A stretch of 64,000 bases of DNA from Pristionchus mayeri (lineage: Eukaryota; Nematoda; Chromadorea; Rhabditida; Neodiplogasteridae). Positions 12,301 through 21,808 of this stretch are shown piece after piece. Position 1 is the first letter of the stretch. The number at the start of each line of letters is the position of its first letter. The position numbers were made by a program, and so were the translations under genes. The stretch lies in NCBI GenBank assembly GCA_036245805.1, contig BTRK01000005.1:39971469-40035468 (forward strand), given 5' to 3'. The notes beneath the pieces were generated by a model, which was not told where the DNA came from, did not search any database, and was given only the letters and a program-made list of their open reading frames with translations.

Positions 12301-13162
12301 CTATCGCAATTATATAGCGAATAGCCAACCATACTAATGACTTTGAATAAAACTACCAGCGACGCGGTTATCCAACATTCTGAACCGCCCATGCAAAGGT
12401 CGGGGGGTTCAACAATAAAATACAGCGCAAAGAACCACGCGCGTGCTATTCCCTTGTGTACCCATGAGAGGTGTTTTCCTAACGCGCGCGAGTGATATAA
12501 AAAAAGTAGAGGAACGCGACGCGAGACGCGTCGCGTCGCGTCGTGCCACCCCCCCCCCTTTCCCCATGCACCCCCATTTTGTCACACAGTCTGGCGTCTC
12601 TCACTGTCCTACTGTCTCTACGCCCGCGACGCGACCGTAACACATCCCTACTAACGTGTGAGTGGAGTTCGCAAACACGGCGCTCGTGGTGTAATGGGAG
12701 AGCTTAGGCAGAGTACACGTGGAGATCTCTAAAGCGTTAGAAGGCAGTGAAGAATTGGAAATAATCGCGAAAGGAGCTAACAGGTCTTGGTTCACGCCAC
12801 GTGAGGATCGGAGCATTTCCTTGCTATTTTCCAGTTCACTTTCAAGCCTGAAAAAGATATTCAATCAATGAAATTACATAAATTAAAACCTGGTCATATA
12901 AATTCTGAATGATTCGAGATCTCTCTCGTTCTTGCGCGGTTTCTCTCGAAGAGAAGACTCCTGAAACGGTCGATCACATTAAACTTACCCAACACCCGTG
13001 ACATTATTTGAATTTATGCGCGTGCTTGATCAAAGCAAAAAGGAGCGAGAGAGTGTGCGAAAACAAAAGTGGGCGTGATCGGGCACGCGTGAAAATTCAA
13101 AATAAATTCAAATAATTAAGAAAATATAGTTAGCCGCTAACCTTTTCATCTTGTTCGTCCAT
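3379..13162 (-). CDS. Tandem coiled-coil/Pro-rich family, copy 6 (expanded, possibly defective)
   Basis: Start exon 13142-13162 reads MDEQDEK. Further exons are 12890-12960, 12782-12847, 11868-12024, 10062-10112, 9959-10014, 9774-9839, 9494-9613, 9084-9167, 8883-8975, 6311-6367 and 6008-6064. An array then alternates 66-nt and about 144-nt exons (5688-5753, 5505-5648, 5332-5397, 5147-5290, 4975-5040, 4789-4932, 4613-4678, 4416-4568, 4240-4305). It is followed by 4082-4198, 3950-4041, the proline-rich exon 3636-3857 and the last exon 3379-3474 ending LNWRRL-stop. Two faults appear. The acceptor before 12024 reads ACCG where sister copies have ACAG. The exon at 3950-4041 ends in a phase that does not join the proline-rich exon. 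A foldback element sits in the intron at 10.2-11.6 kb and a mariner in the intron at 7.55-8.8 kb. Function unknown; a coiled-coil protein is predicted if expressed. Confidence 0.55.
6870..7192. repeat. Small TA-flanked inverted-repeat element
   Basis: The ends are inverted: TAGGGATGTCTATACG at the left and CGTATACGCATCCATA at the right. Between them are many ATTTCGTAAT-like inverted tracts. It lies in a long intron of family copy 6. No coding frame. It resembles a non-autonomous DNA transposon (MITE). Confidence 0.55.
7553..8801 (+). mobile_element. mariner transposon, full length but with degraded transposase
   Basis: Terminal inverted repeats match over about 25 bp (left AGGTTGGCATGAATGTCTTT, right reverse complement AGGTTGGCATGAAAGTCTTT), with TA flanks at 7551-7552 and 8802-8803. 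The length of about 1.25 kb is normal for mariner. The transposase reads on the plus strand from about 7716 with VPRAVHFRHVL, then shifts frame. A 130-residue stretch at 7928-8320 contains SAREMAIALRVHHSTVKEGL (helix-turn-helix) and ITGDEKWVLYDN, which holds the first catalytic Asp. Further on, YSPDMAP is followed by an in-frame stop before DYRLF. Frameshifts, stops and apparent internal loss around the second catalytic Asp make it inactive. It is inserted in an intron of family copy 6. Confidence 0.88.
9260..9375. repeat. MITE family GTAGCAACG, copy 1
   Basis: This is an imperfect palindrome. The left end has GTAGCAACG, then CTTCTTAACGTAC. The right end has GTACGTTAAGAAGTG, then CGTTGCTAC. 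The middle carries GGAACGGGG and TGTTCCGCGAG. A second copy with the same layout is at 34201-34337. Both lie in introns of the tandem family. Confidence 0.6.
10181..11632. mobile_element. Foldback DNA element with Tc1-like termini
   Basis: Two arms of about 600 bp (10181-10780 and about 11038-11632) are inverted copies of each other around a 257-bp unique spacer. The outer ends read CAGTACCGTACAAAAGTATT and its near-complement, and TA flanks both sides (10179-10180, 11633-11634). These ends resemble Tc1/mariner termini (CAGT..AAAAGTATT), so this is probably a non-autonomous Tc1-like foldback. Both arms carry a related open frame beginning MKNWSNFFRNFAPITQSAQY, in opposite orientation. I treat these frames as a by-product of the arm duplication, because nothing in them resembles a transposase. 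The element sits in the intron after exon 4 of family copy 6. Confidence 0.75.
12217..12333. repeat. MITE of the TAGGGTTGGC family
   Basis: Palindromic element with left end TAGGGTTGGCTATATAG and right end CTATTCGCTATATAATTGCG when read on the opposite strand. Internal CGATATCGCAAT tracts and a TTTCGCAATATG core are shared with copies at 15135-15370, 25622-25845 and 26860-26983. It lies in an intron of family copy 6. Confidence 0.6.
12985..13135. repeat. Repeat of the ACCCAACACCCGTG family (degenerate)
   Basis: The left end TTACCCAACACCCGTGA, followed by a TTTGAATTTATGCGCGTGC stretch, matches the element at 24174-24315. The far end is less well conserved. A variant with the same terminal motif is at 20697-20911. 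It is intronic, close to the start exon of family copy 6. Confidence 0.5.
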
Positions 13163-13197
13163 AATCCACAATATACACGCGAGCTAAGAAGCTCGTA
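13163..13197 (-). promoter_or_regulatory. 5' UTR hairpin and probable trans-splice acceptor, family copy 6
   Basis: A CTTTCAG acceptor precedes a 35-nt leader that holds GAGCTTCTTAGCTC (13181-13194), a 5-bp stem with a TCTT loop, just upstream of the ATG at 13162. The same arrangement precedes all six family copies: 18086-18099, 25102-25115, 30746-30759, 38331-38344 and 45726-45739. No upstream exon is evident, so spliced-leader trans-splicing is the simplest reading. Confidence 0.55.
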
Positions 13198-13565
13198 CTG
13201 AAAGACCAAATATTAATGGGTCACATATTGCCATAAGTATTTAGCATCGACTTGAACAACTTATCAATAGCTCGAAAATCGAATTCAAATAGAATTCACA
13301 ATTTCTTCACTTGAAGGCGCAAAACAAATTTATACCTTTGCTTAATCAATCTCGAAGAAAATTGGATCACATATCTCAAATTACAAGCAAACAAAGAAAA
13401 AAAACATATCTGACAATGTCCACAAACGATAACCAAATGATAACAAGAATCCCAAGATAACATTACATATTTTTAGGATAATCTAACTATGCTAAAATAT
13501 CTTTCAAATTCACAATTCATAATTTACAGGTCGGTAAAAAGTTGGGAACTGAAGTGATCCATAAT

Positions 13566-16500
13566 TCAGAACCTTCCCCAGTTCATTCCGAATTGGCCTG
13601 GAGGTATATGCTGGTTCGGCATCGCCTGTAACATGGATCCTAATATTGATTACCATTCCCCTTCTATCTTTCCTCCGGCTGAAAGCAACCAAGGACTGAC
13701 ACAAGAAACTTAAGAAGTGCTTCTTACCATCCGATTTAACAAAAAAAACACAATCTAATCGTTGATTCAGTATACAAATTGAACATGCCTGGAAGAAGAA
13801 TGAGTTAGGAGGTGCCCCGAGTCCGGGAGGATAAGGCCCGAGCAGTGGTGGACGAGCCGTATGATGAGGCCCGGTCATCGGAGGATATCCTATATGATTA
13901 GGGTAGATCATCGGTGGAGGAGGCGGAGGAGGCAGAATGAAAGCATTCGCGGGATTGAAGTGAACCGTCGCTGGCGGAATTCCCTGAATTGATCGTTCGG
14001 ATGCGAACTATGACGTCATGTCGCGTTTGATAGCCTATTTTGTTTTTGCACACTATCTTGCTGTTCTCTGACGATCAGAGAGAGAGAGAGCAAGAGAGGC
14101 GATGAGAAGTATTTTGTGCGTAGGAATCATACACTAACTGTTTTTACTGTTCGTAGTAGGTTAAAAATAAAATTGCTACACAACAAGTTGCATACCATAT
14201 ACGGCCCGGATAATGCGCGATTGGTCTCGAACAAGTTTTTCCATTGAAGTTTGCTTCTAAAACAGTAGAATTATCTTTCAAGATTTTCAACAGATTGCTA
14301 TAATTCTATGCATTGTATAATCAATTCTTGTTTAACAAAACTCAGTTGAAATTCATAAAAAATGAATCTTTACTCAGTGATCTGCGGTTTCTCATCTGGC
14401 TCCTCAATCTTAATTTTCTTCGGTTCTTCACACTGAGACGCAGCGATATTCGAGTCGGAAGACCTGTTTATGATCGTTTGTTTCATGCATAAAAATAAGA
14501 ATTCGCACCTCTTTTTCTGGTTCTGCTCGAGTTTCAACTTTTCACCATTCAGCACTTCAATTCGAATTTTTGCTTCATCCAATCTACAAAATATTTCATT
14601 ATTTTTTGGCATTTTTGACCTCGCACCTTTCAGTGAATCGGCGATTTTCAGCTGTAAGCTCCCCTATCTTCTTCAAATTGAGTTCGCCAGATCTTTAAAT
14701 TTCTCACGAAGTTCAAAATTAACAAGTAACTACTGAACCTTTCTTTCTCCTCTAGCTTCCTTTTCACCATATCCAGCTCGCGTACAACTACCGATCTACA
14801 ATGATTGAATAACAAATAAGGATAAATAATCGAATAATAATAGATAACCAATCCAAGGGAAATTTCCTAGAAGCACAGTTAAAACCGCCCCCTTGGCCTC
14901 TTCCCTTACAATTAGGGGCGTGGCCAAGTATCTATCTTTCATAGAAAGTTACTCACTTCTTCTTGAGCAGTTCTTCCTCTTCATCATCCAATTCCTCTAT
15001 ATCCTTCTTGAGCTTGTCACACTGTTGATCTGCTTCATCCAAGAGGCTGACAATAAGCATGGCTACACAATACTTTTACGATTCTTCGGAGTCACACACT
15101 TCTCGCTTTACATGCTCAATCGCTCTGGGTATTATAGTTGGCTATTAGCTATAGAATTGGGATCTCACAAAAACCCTCCCTCATCAGATTTCGCAATATG
15201 CTAGGGTGAGGCGATTGCGATCTCGCAATACAATAGAGTAGGATTGGCAATACGAGGCGAGGTCACGTTATCCTCCCCCTACTCTTATTTCGCAATCCGA
15301 GGAGGGGGAGGCGTTACGAGCACGTAACCTCCCCTCGTATTGCCAACTCTACAATAGAGAATAGCCAACTCGGAAAAGAGGAATACCGGTGCTGCTACGC
15401 AAAAGTGGCGCGCATCCACCGTTGAAAAAAAGTCAATTCACTAACTTTTCCAGTTCTTCAATCCACTCATGAGCTTCCTTCAAATCGCGATACAATTTCA
15501 ATCTGAAGAAACAATTTTACATCTGAGAATAGAGTCTAATTGTCAGTTCACCTCTCTTCTCCATACTCCTCCTTCTCTTTCTTAAGCTTCTTTAATTCGG
15601 GAACATTCTTCCGTGCTTCAATCAGCTCTTGGATCAAATTCGATCTAAAAGGTAAAACGATAGTGAATATCGGAGTATTCTTCGGAGGAGGGGATCAATA
15701 ATGATTCCCTTTCAGATTTTGTTTGGGATATTGAGCGGATACTGGGAAAAAACCTACTTCTCCTTGGCCAGTTTCCCCTTCTCCGCTTTCAACTTGATCG
15801 TATCATCCTCAACATCGTTTACCACTGGGACTAGCGCTATCGATCTGAAATAGAATCCATTCAAGCTTTCACTGCACCTAATTAGTAAAATTAGTAATAC
15901 CAATAGTAGAAAAAATAAAATAAAAAATATCAAATTTATAAAAAATACCTCTGTGGAAGTTCAGTGCTCGGAGTTCTGTTCAATTCCGCTTCCAGTACCA
16001 CGCATCGCATCTCAGTAGTCGTTAGCTTGTTCTGACTGAATGGACCTCGTAACAGCTTGTATCACTACCATATCTTAATAAATATTTCGGAAACGGCTTC
16101 GCAAGAAACGACCCCTGCACTTTTACGTACTCTCTCCGAGGGTCGGTGAGAGAGCCAGCATATCATATTTATCCTGACGTCAGGCACAATGGTCCTGCAG
16201 GAGGGTGACTTCGGTGTGGAGGGAATGGGGATCTTCGGTCTCAGAGCGTCGTTAGGTCAAGGGATGGGATCTTCTTTGGCTTCTCTGGTCAACTGTAGGG
16301 ACGATCGTGACGGATCTCCGTTGAGCATCGAAGTAGATCATCCTGCCGCCGAACACCTGACTTGCGCCGGTTAGGAACTCACAACGCAGACTTGAGCGGG
16401 GCTTTCTTGACGGTAGATCACTCGAGACGATGGGAATCCGTCTGTGCTCCTCCTCTTGAAGTGTACCAAGTAGGCGATACTCTCCGGGTTGCCCAAGCTG

Positions 16501-18069
16501 ACGGGAGAGGATTCCCCAAACTAGGTCGGAAAAAAGCGGGGTCGGTGACGACCGCCCATCACGAGCGCTAGAATGGAGAATGGAGAAGCCAGCAAAAAGA
16601 CAAAACATTTTTTACAAAGGAATCCCTACTGAACATATTCAAATTTCACTTACGCATCAGTCGCCCGTTTGGTCTCTTCGACGAGTTTAGAGTAGAGATT
16701 AGACATAGCAATCTTGTGACTGCAAGCGCAAGAGTTATACAGTGTATTGTGAGAACAGTAGTAGAAATTGGTGTGGTGTAGAATGCAGAAGATTATTTCG
16801 TTTTCCGCGCAGCCCAACTATCACTCGCGGAACATTTTAATAGCTCGCGGTGTATGGGAAAAGTTTTACTTGTTTTGTAACATGGTACGGCAATAAACTA
16901 TGTCAATTATAGTCATAACATGAATAAGCGATGTTCGAAACGCTGTTAAAGTGATTAAGATGTTCCGCGAGTGACAAACGGAAAATCGGATAATCTTCTG
17001 CACTTCAAACCACGCAAATTGATATACTAAGAAAACGCCTTACTTTTCATCTGATTCCGTCTGCTTCTTTTCCATTTCGGAGATTTGATCGAAGAGTTCC
17101 TGGAAAGAGTCAAAATATCCCTAAAAATAACCTTCCTATACTCACATCGTGTCTAGTTCTCCAGCTCTCAGCTGACATCTTTGCTGCCATCGAACTCTAA
17201 AAATAAGAATAAAACAAGTAACTATTAGTTTTACCCCTGTTGGGTGATTACTTTAATTAACATTATTTAAATAAAAACTTTTAAAGAAACTCACCGTCTC
17301 AGCTTTCAGAACTCTCAGTTGAAGCTGTTCGACAGTCTCGTCAGACTCCTTCAGTCCGATCATTCTTGATGACAGATCTTTCTCGTATTCCAATTGTTGA
17401 TTTATTTCAACCAACTTGTCGACTCTTCCGTTGAGAGCAATTAACGAGGTAAGCCTGTCAATAGCTACATTACTCTTACACTAGACTATTGTGCTGTGCA
17501 AACCATTGGGCATTAACGAGCTTGGCTCTCAGTGCACGGATGCCGTGGTTTTGAGCTCTGGTGTGGTATATGAATTTTGGCCTATATTTACCGCGGTTCA
17601 TTAGTTACACAAGCATAGTAAGATTGCGAAACCGAAACTTCCCTGGGAGAAAGCAAATGACGCGCAAGTAAACTAATTACGTCATATTCTCAGTTATAAT
17701 ACCAGTAGCCACGAAATTGCGAGCCCGTAGACTGAAAACCATTTCAAAGGCAGAGAAAGCAGGCTTGTGTAAAAAATTTCAGCTCAGAGCTGTAAGAAAT
17801 TTCGAAAATAACTAACAAGTCTTCCTTCTCATCGCGTGAGGATCTGAGCATTTCCTTACTATTTGCCAGTTCGTTCTCAAGTCTGAAAAAATCGCTCATT
17901 GAAAAAAATACACTTTTCTGAATGAATGATAGACCTGGTCGTGTATATTCTGAACGATTCGAGGTCGCTCCCCTTCTTGAGCAATTTTTCTCGAAGAATT
18001 GATATCTGAATGCAACCGATCGTCGAGAAGAAAAGGATTGAGGCACACCTCGGCATTCTTGCCCTCCAT
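13566..18069 (-). CDS. Tandem coiled-coil/Pro-rich family, copy 5 (intact, 502 codons)
   Basis: This is the cleanest family member. Nineteen exons thread in frame: 18049-18069, 17935-18005, 17817-17882, 17295-17454, 17146-17196, 17044-17099, 16654-16719, 15949-16035, 15758-15844, 15552-15644, 15446-15502, 14957-15046, 14739-14795, 14627-14692, 14509-14583, 14374-14463, 14196-14256, 13789-13983 and 13566-13625. They sum to 1509 nt, that is 502 residues plus stop. The start is MEGKNAE. Residues up to about 400 are coiled coil with pieces such as SAESWRTRHD, ELFDQISEME and EMRCVVLEAEL. A lysine/acid-rich segment (PKKIKIEEPDEKPQITE) and an FETNRA motif follow. Then comes a proline-rich exon beginning GIPPATVHFNPANAF, and a tail ending GMNWGRF. 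The intron after the proline-rich exon starts with GC (CAG|GCATGT). Function unknown; the KKIKIEEP stretch might be a nuclear signal, which is inference. Confidence 0.78.
15135..15370. repeat. Nested MITEs of the TAGGGTTGGC family
   Basis: The outer element runs from TAGTTGGCTATTAGCTATAG to its inverted end AATAGCCAACT. A second, more symmetric copy is nested inside at 15239-15352, from GGATTGGCAATACGAGG to CCTCGTATTGCCAACTC. The nesting shows two insertion times of the same family within one intron of family copy 5. Confidence 0.6.
16080..16610. other. GC-rich insertion in an intron, unassigned
   Basis: About 530 bp within the intron between two exons of family copy 5 is markedly richer in G and C than its surroundings. 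It holds overlapping open frames on both strands, up to 118 codons, with no recognisable motif and no splice signals. It is absent from the same intron of sister copies, so it is an insertion, probably a transposon fragment. Sequences like CTCTAACCCGCGGCGACTAG at 33.7 kb and 43.9 kb show that GC-rich dispersed repeats occur elsewhere in the window. Confidence 0.4.
16745..17030. repeat. Degenerate inverted-repeat element
   Basis: The left side GTGTGGTGTAGAATGCAGAA is mirrored by TTCTGCACTTCAAACCACGC on the right, with CTCGCGGAAC and GTTCCGCGAG inside. It is probably an old MITE related to the TACTGTGAGAACAG family (30131-30296), whose terminal motif recurs at its left edge. It is intronic in family copy 5. 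Confidence 0.45.
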
Positions 18070-18469
18070 AATCCGCAATGCCTCCGAGCTAAGAAGCTCG
18101 CACTGAAAGACTAATTATTTTTGGATCACAGTGTCAAAGGTACTTAACGTCGACCAAATCGAATGAATCTCACATAATTATAATTAAAAATATAATTTAT
18201 CATCACGTTGTGAAATTGAAGAAACTAGTTTTACAAAGAAACTCCATCTTAGGAAATCCTACAGGAATATTAGATATGACTGAAAAAAATCAGACAATCC
18301 TACAGGATCATTAGGCATGCCTAAAAGAGAACAAAAAGTATAAAAATTAGCACGCACGATACAAATTACTCTGTATGTGTTTTTCTAAAATAAAAACATA
18401 TCAACTCTGAAATTAGGGGGAAAATACAAAAAAGGGACCTGAAAATTAATTCTACTTTCACATTATAAA

Positions 18470-20042
18470 TTAAGAGACCCTCCACGAGAGAACGTAACAA
18501 CTTTGCAGTGGCCCACGGATGGTGAAAAATTCGATAATTTCCAAACTTTTTTCTGAAGTGTAGGTACCGAGTGCTGATTGACGGCCGCAATAGCTAAGGT
18601 CAGAGGTCGATTTTGAAAAAGTTTCAGATACCCCGAATTTTTGGGGTCGAAAAAGTTGATATCCCAGAATGATATGACAAATACATATTCTAGTGTATTT
18701 TCACTCGTAGATAACGAACTTGCATGTGAAAATGCGAAAAATTGCGATACAAAACAGCCATCCCAAAAAACCAATTTTTAGACAACATTTTGGAAGATCG
18801 AAAAAAATAGAAAAATTTCGGAGTGTTCTCACTATGACTTTCGAAATCTACGCAAAAAACTATACTAGATCTGAATTTTCCAGATTTAAAAAAAATACAC
18901 TTTTTGGGAAAGTTGATTGAAAATACGCCAAAGTGGCCTAAATGCCATATAGAGCGTCAGGTAATTCTGAATATTGGGCCAGTTTTTGCGTCCATTGGAC
19001 TAGAGACAGTTCTAAATTAGTAATAGCAACATTTTTATTGTGATGGAACCTAAAAATAGCGAAAAATATCAAAAAAAATCAAAAACTCATTTTTTGCTCC
19101 CTGGCTGCGAGGCCAAAAATTAAACATTCACAAAGTAAGCCGGAATAAAGATTTTCTGACGTATTTCGACCCGTAGAAAACGAATTTTAACATACTTTCG
19201 CACCAAAACGAAAATGAAAGTTTGTGGGCTCAAAAATTCGTGATTTTCAGCCAAAACCCAAGGTTTTCTGAGACATTGGCAATTGAACGTGTATTGGAAA
19301 GCTGTATTTGTAATTTTTTCTGATAATACAGATCGATATCAGCGTGATAAGCTTTGATTTTGATGTCTTTATGCATCAATTCTTTGAGAAAAAATTCCAA
19401 AAATCCTTCTAATGGGTTTGGCATGAAATTTCAGAATTTTTCAGAATTCACTTTTCAAAGGTTCCACATATCTCCAAAGACGGAAAATGTTATGTTTTCA
19501 TATTTAAAACTGTTTCTAGTCCAATGGACGCAAAAACTGGCCCACAATTCAGAATTACCTGACGCCCTATATGGCATTTAGGCCACTTTGGCGTACTTAC
19601 AATCAACTTTCCCAAAAAGTGTATTTTTTTAAAAATCTGAAAAATTCAGATCTAGTATAGTTTTTTGCGTAGATTTCGAAAATCATAGTGAGAACACTCC
19701 GAAATTTTTCTATTTTTTTCGATCTTCCAAAATGTTGTCTACAAATTGGTTTTTTGGGGATGGCTGTTTTGTTTCGCAATTTTTCGCATTTTCACATGCA
19801 AATTCGTTATCTACGAGTGAAAATACACCAGAATATGTATTTTTCATATCATTCTGGGATATCAACTTTTCCGACCCCAAAAATTCGGGGTATCTGAAAC
19901 TTTTTCAAAATCGACCTCTGACCTTAGCTATTGCGACCGTCAATCAGCACTCGGTACCGACACTTCAGAAAAAAAGTTTGGAAATTATCGAATTTTTCAC
20001 CATCCGTGGACCTGTTACGTTCTCTGGTGGAGGGTCTCTTAA
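18470..20042. mobile_element. Foldback element with TTAA borders
   Basis: Two arms of about 550 bp (18470-19020 and about 19495-20042) are inverted copies around a 475-bp spacer. Outer ends read TTAAGAGACCCTCCAC and GTGGAGGGTCTCTTAA, so each border is TTAA. A TTAA target is typical of piggyBac-like elements, but the ends lack the usual CCC start, so the family is unassigned. Open frames in the arms mirror one another and carry no known domain. The element fills the gap between family copies 4 and 5; without it the gap would be about 500 bp, like the other intergenic gaps. Confidence 0.7.
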
Positions 20043-20194
20043 ATGAAATGAGATCATAAATCGATATATTGGAAATAGGCGGAGAGTGAGCGAACGTGGG
20101 CGGGGTCTGAGAGGGAGTGGACAATCTGGTTCATTCTTGATTATTGGAATTGCTTCCACCATGGCTGATTCGGAATTACCTGCAATAAAGATAT

Positions 20195-20485
20195 ACAGCG
20201 CGATGGCGCAGTGGCGTGAGGCGCCACTCGCTATACAAGGGACCCGAGTTCGATCCCCCGCCGAGGCAGACCAAGCCCTCCATCCCCCCGGGGTCGGTTA
20301 ATTGGTAGTGACTCCGGTCGCGAAACGCATCGTTCCCTAGAAGCACCTTGGACAGCAGGGATACGTAGTCCAAACAGTAGTCGGCCTCACCGCACTACAC
20401 CACCTAGCGTAATCGTCTATCGACGACTGGAAAATCGCTTGAAGTGGCTCCAAAAAAAAAAATGAAAAAATGAAAAATGAATCAT
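20195..20485 (+). mobile_element. tRNA-derived SINE
   Basis: The head has an A-box-like GATGGCGCAGTGGCGTGAGG and a B-box-like GAGTTCGATCCCC at the spacing of a tRNA internal promoter. About 200 bp of unrelated body follow, then an A-rich tail (AAAAAAAAATGAAAAAATGAAAA). The tRNA cloverleaf cannot be formed properly (weak T-stem pairing), so it is not a functional tRNA gene. A RNA polymerase III promoted, tRNA-headed retroposon fits. It is inserted in the last intron of family copy 4, on the opposite strand. Confidence 0.7.
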
Positions 20486-20696
20486 GTTATGAGGCTAGAT
20501 ACCATAGTATATCGTCTCTATGTATTTAACTCTCTCGCAGGTCAGAGAAAGAAACAGAGCACACCATCTCGATAAACAAGGCATGATCTTAGGGGAGAGA
20601 TTGTGCTCTAACCGCCGCGGGTTAAAGAAAGAGGGCAGAGGGGAGCAAGAGGGAGAGGGAGAGGTACTCTTTCAATGCTCCGAAGCCGCGGTTTTA

Positions 20697-20911
20697 AAGT
20701 TACCCAACACAATGCCTTTCTATATTATTTAACGATGTAATAGAACGGGCTCTAATTAGTTAAACTGGAATAATAAAAACCGCAAAGTAAGAGTGAGAAT
20801 TGCCTGATCACGCCCGCTCTCTCCCTTTTACACACATCTCGCTCGTTTTGTCGTGATCAGGGTACTCCCGCCAATTCAAATTATTTTCATGGGTGTTGGG
20901 AAACTTTAAGC
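20697..20911. repeat. MITE-like element, ACCCAACA ends
   Basis: The left end AAAGTTACCCAACAC is mirrored by GTGTTGGGAAACTTT at the right. The interior has CTGATCACG and CGTGATCAG inverted motifs, shared with the element at 24174-24315. It lies in an intron of family copy 4. Confidence 0.5.
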
Positions 20912-21353
20912 CCTCTTTTAATCGGCTGACCCTCCTCGTTTCGTATTTCTCTCGCTCCTCTACTTATCCCTCCCCTGACTCACCTTTCTCTATCCTTATG
21001 AGTCCTAGCGGGAAATGCTTCCTTAGCAAAAAACCCAATCCCACCCCAGATGTTGATCAAATTAAACTCGCCTGGGGTGAGCTAAGAGGTGCCACATATC
21101 CGAGATGACCCCCTTGGGCAGGTGGAAGATCGATATCTTGAGTAGGCACCATCGATTGAGGAGGCGGCGGCGGAGGAGGACCTCCATGATTGGGCTCGAA
21201 CATCGGTGGAGGAGGAGGGATGTAAACATTCGCGGGTTGGTAATGAAGTGTTGCTGGCGGCATTCGCTGAATCGATCATACAATAATTATTTTTGAAATT
21301 TTATAATATCATCCTTTCTGATTCGAAAGCTTTACTACAAGGCATATTGCATA

Positions 21354-21808
21354 GTAGGGTTGACGAAACGAACACGAACAACGAACAGTTCGAATCGAGA
21401 AACCAATTTCAATATATTGCGCAATCTCTAGGATTCAAATTACTTTCGTTGCGCAATGATAGTCGAACAAAGGAGTGTTCGAATCGAGTTCGAATCAATT
21501 TCATTGTTCGAATCGATGTGGAATGAATTGGTCTAAAATCGAATGCAGAGTTATTTCAATTATGTTTCAAAGGAGGAATATAATCTTGGAGTCATTTTTG
21601 CCTTTAGTCCTTTAGATTCAGATATGTTTCAATATCATTGAAAGGTTTTAAGTGAGAGAGACCCCAATTTGAATTCATTGCGGAATGAGAGTCGATCGAG
21701 GGGGATTTCGAATCACTGTTCGTATCATTCCGCACGTAGTATGCGCAATCAGAGTCAATCTACGTGCGTTTCGAATAAGTGTTTGATGTTCGTTTTGTCA
21801 ACCCTATT
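21354..21808. repeat. Long MITE with TAGGGTTGAC ends
   Basis: The ends TAGGGTTGACGAAACGAAC and GTTCGTTTTGTCAACCCTA are inverted copies. The interior is full of TTCGAATCGA repeats. It is about 455 bp and its terminus resembles the shorter TAGGGTTGGC elements. It is intronic in family copy 4, next to the proline-rich exon. Confidence 0.55.

Noticed and set aside
16252..16608. 118-codon minus-strand frame in a GC-rich insertion
   Set aside because: Overlaps other open frames, has no motif, and GC-rich DNA has few stops by chance.
20195..20270. Possible functional tRNA gene
   Set aside because: A and B boxes are present but the T-stem pairs poorly, and a SINE body and A-rich tail follow directly.
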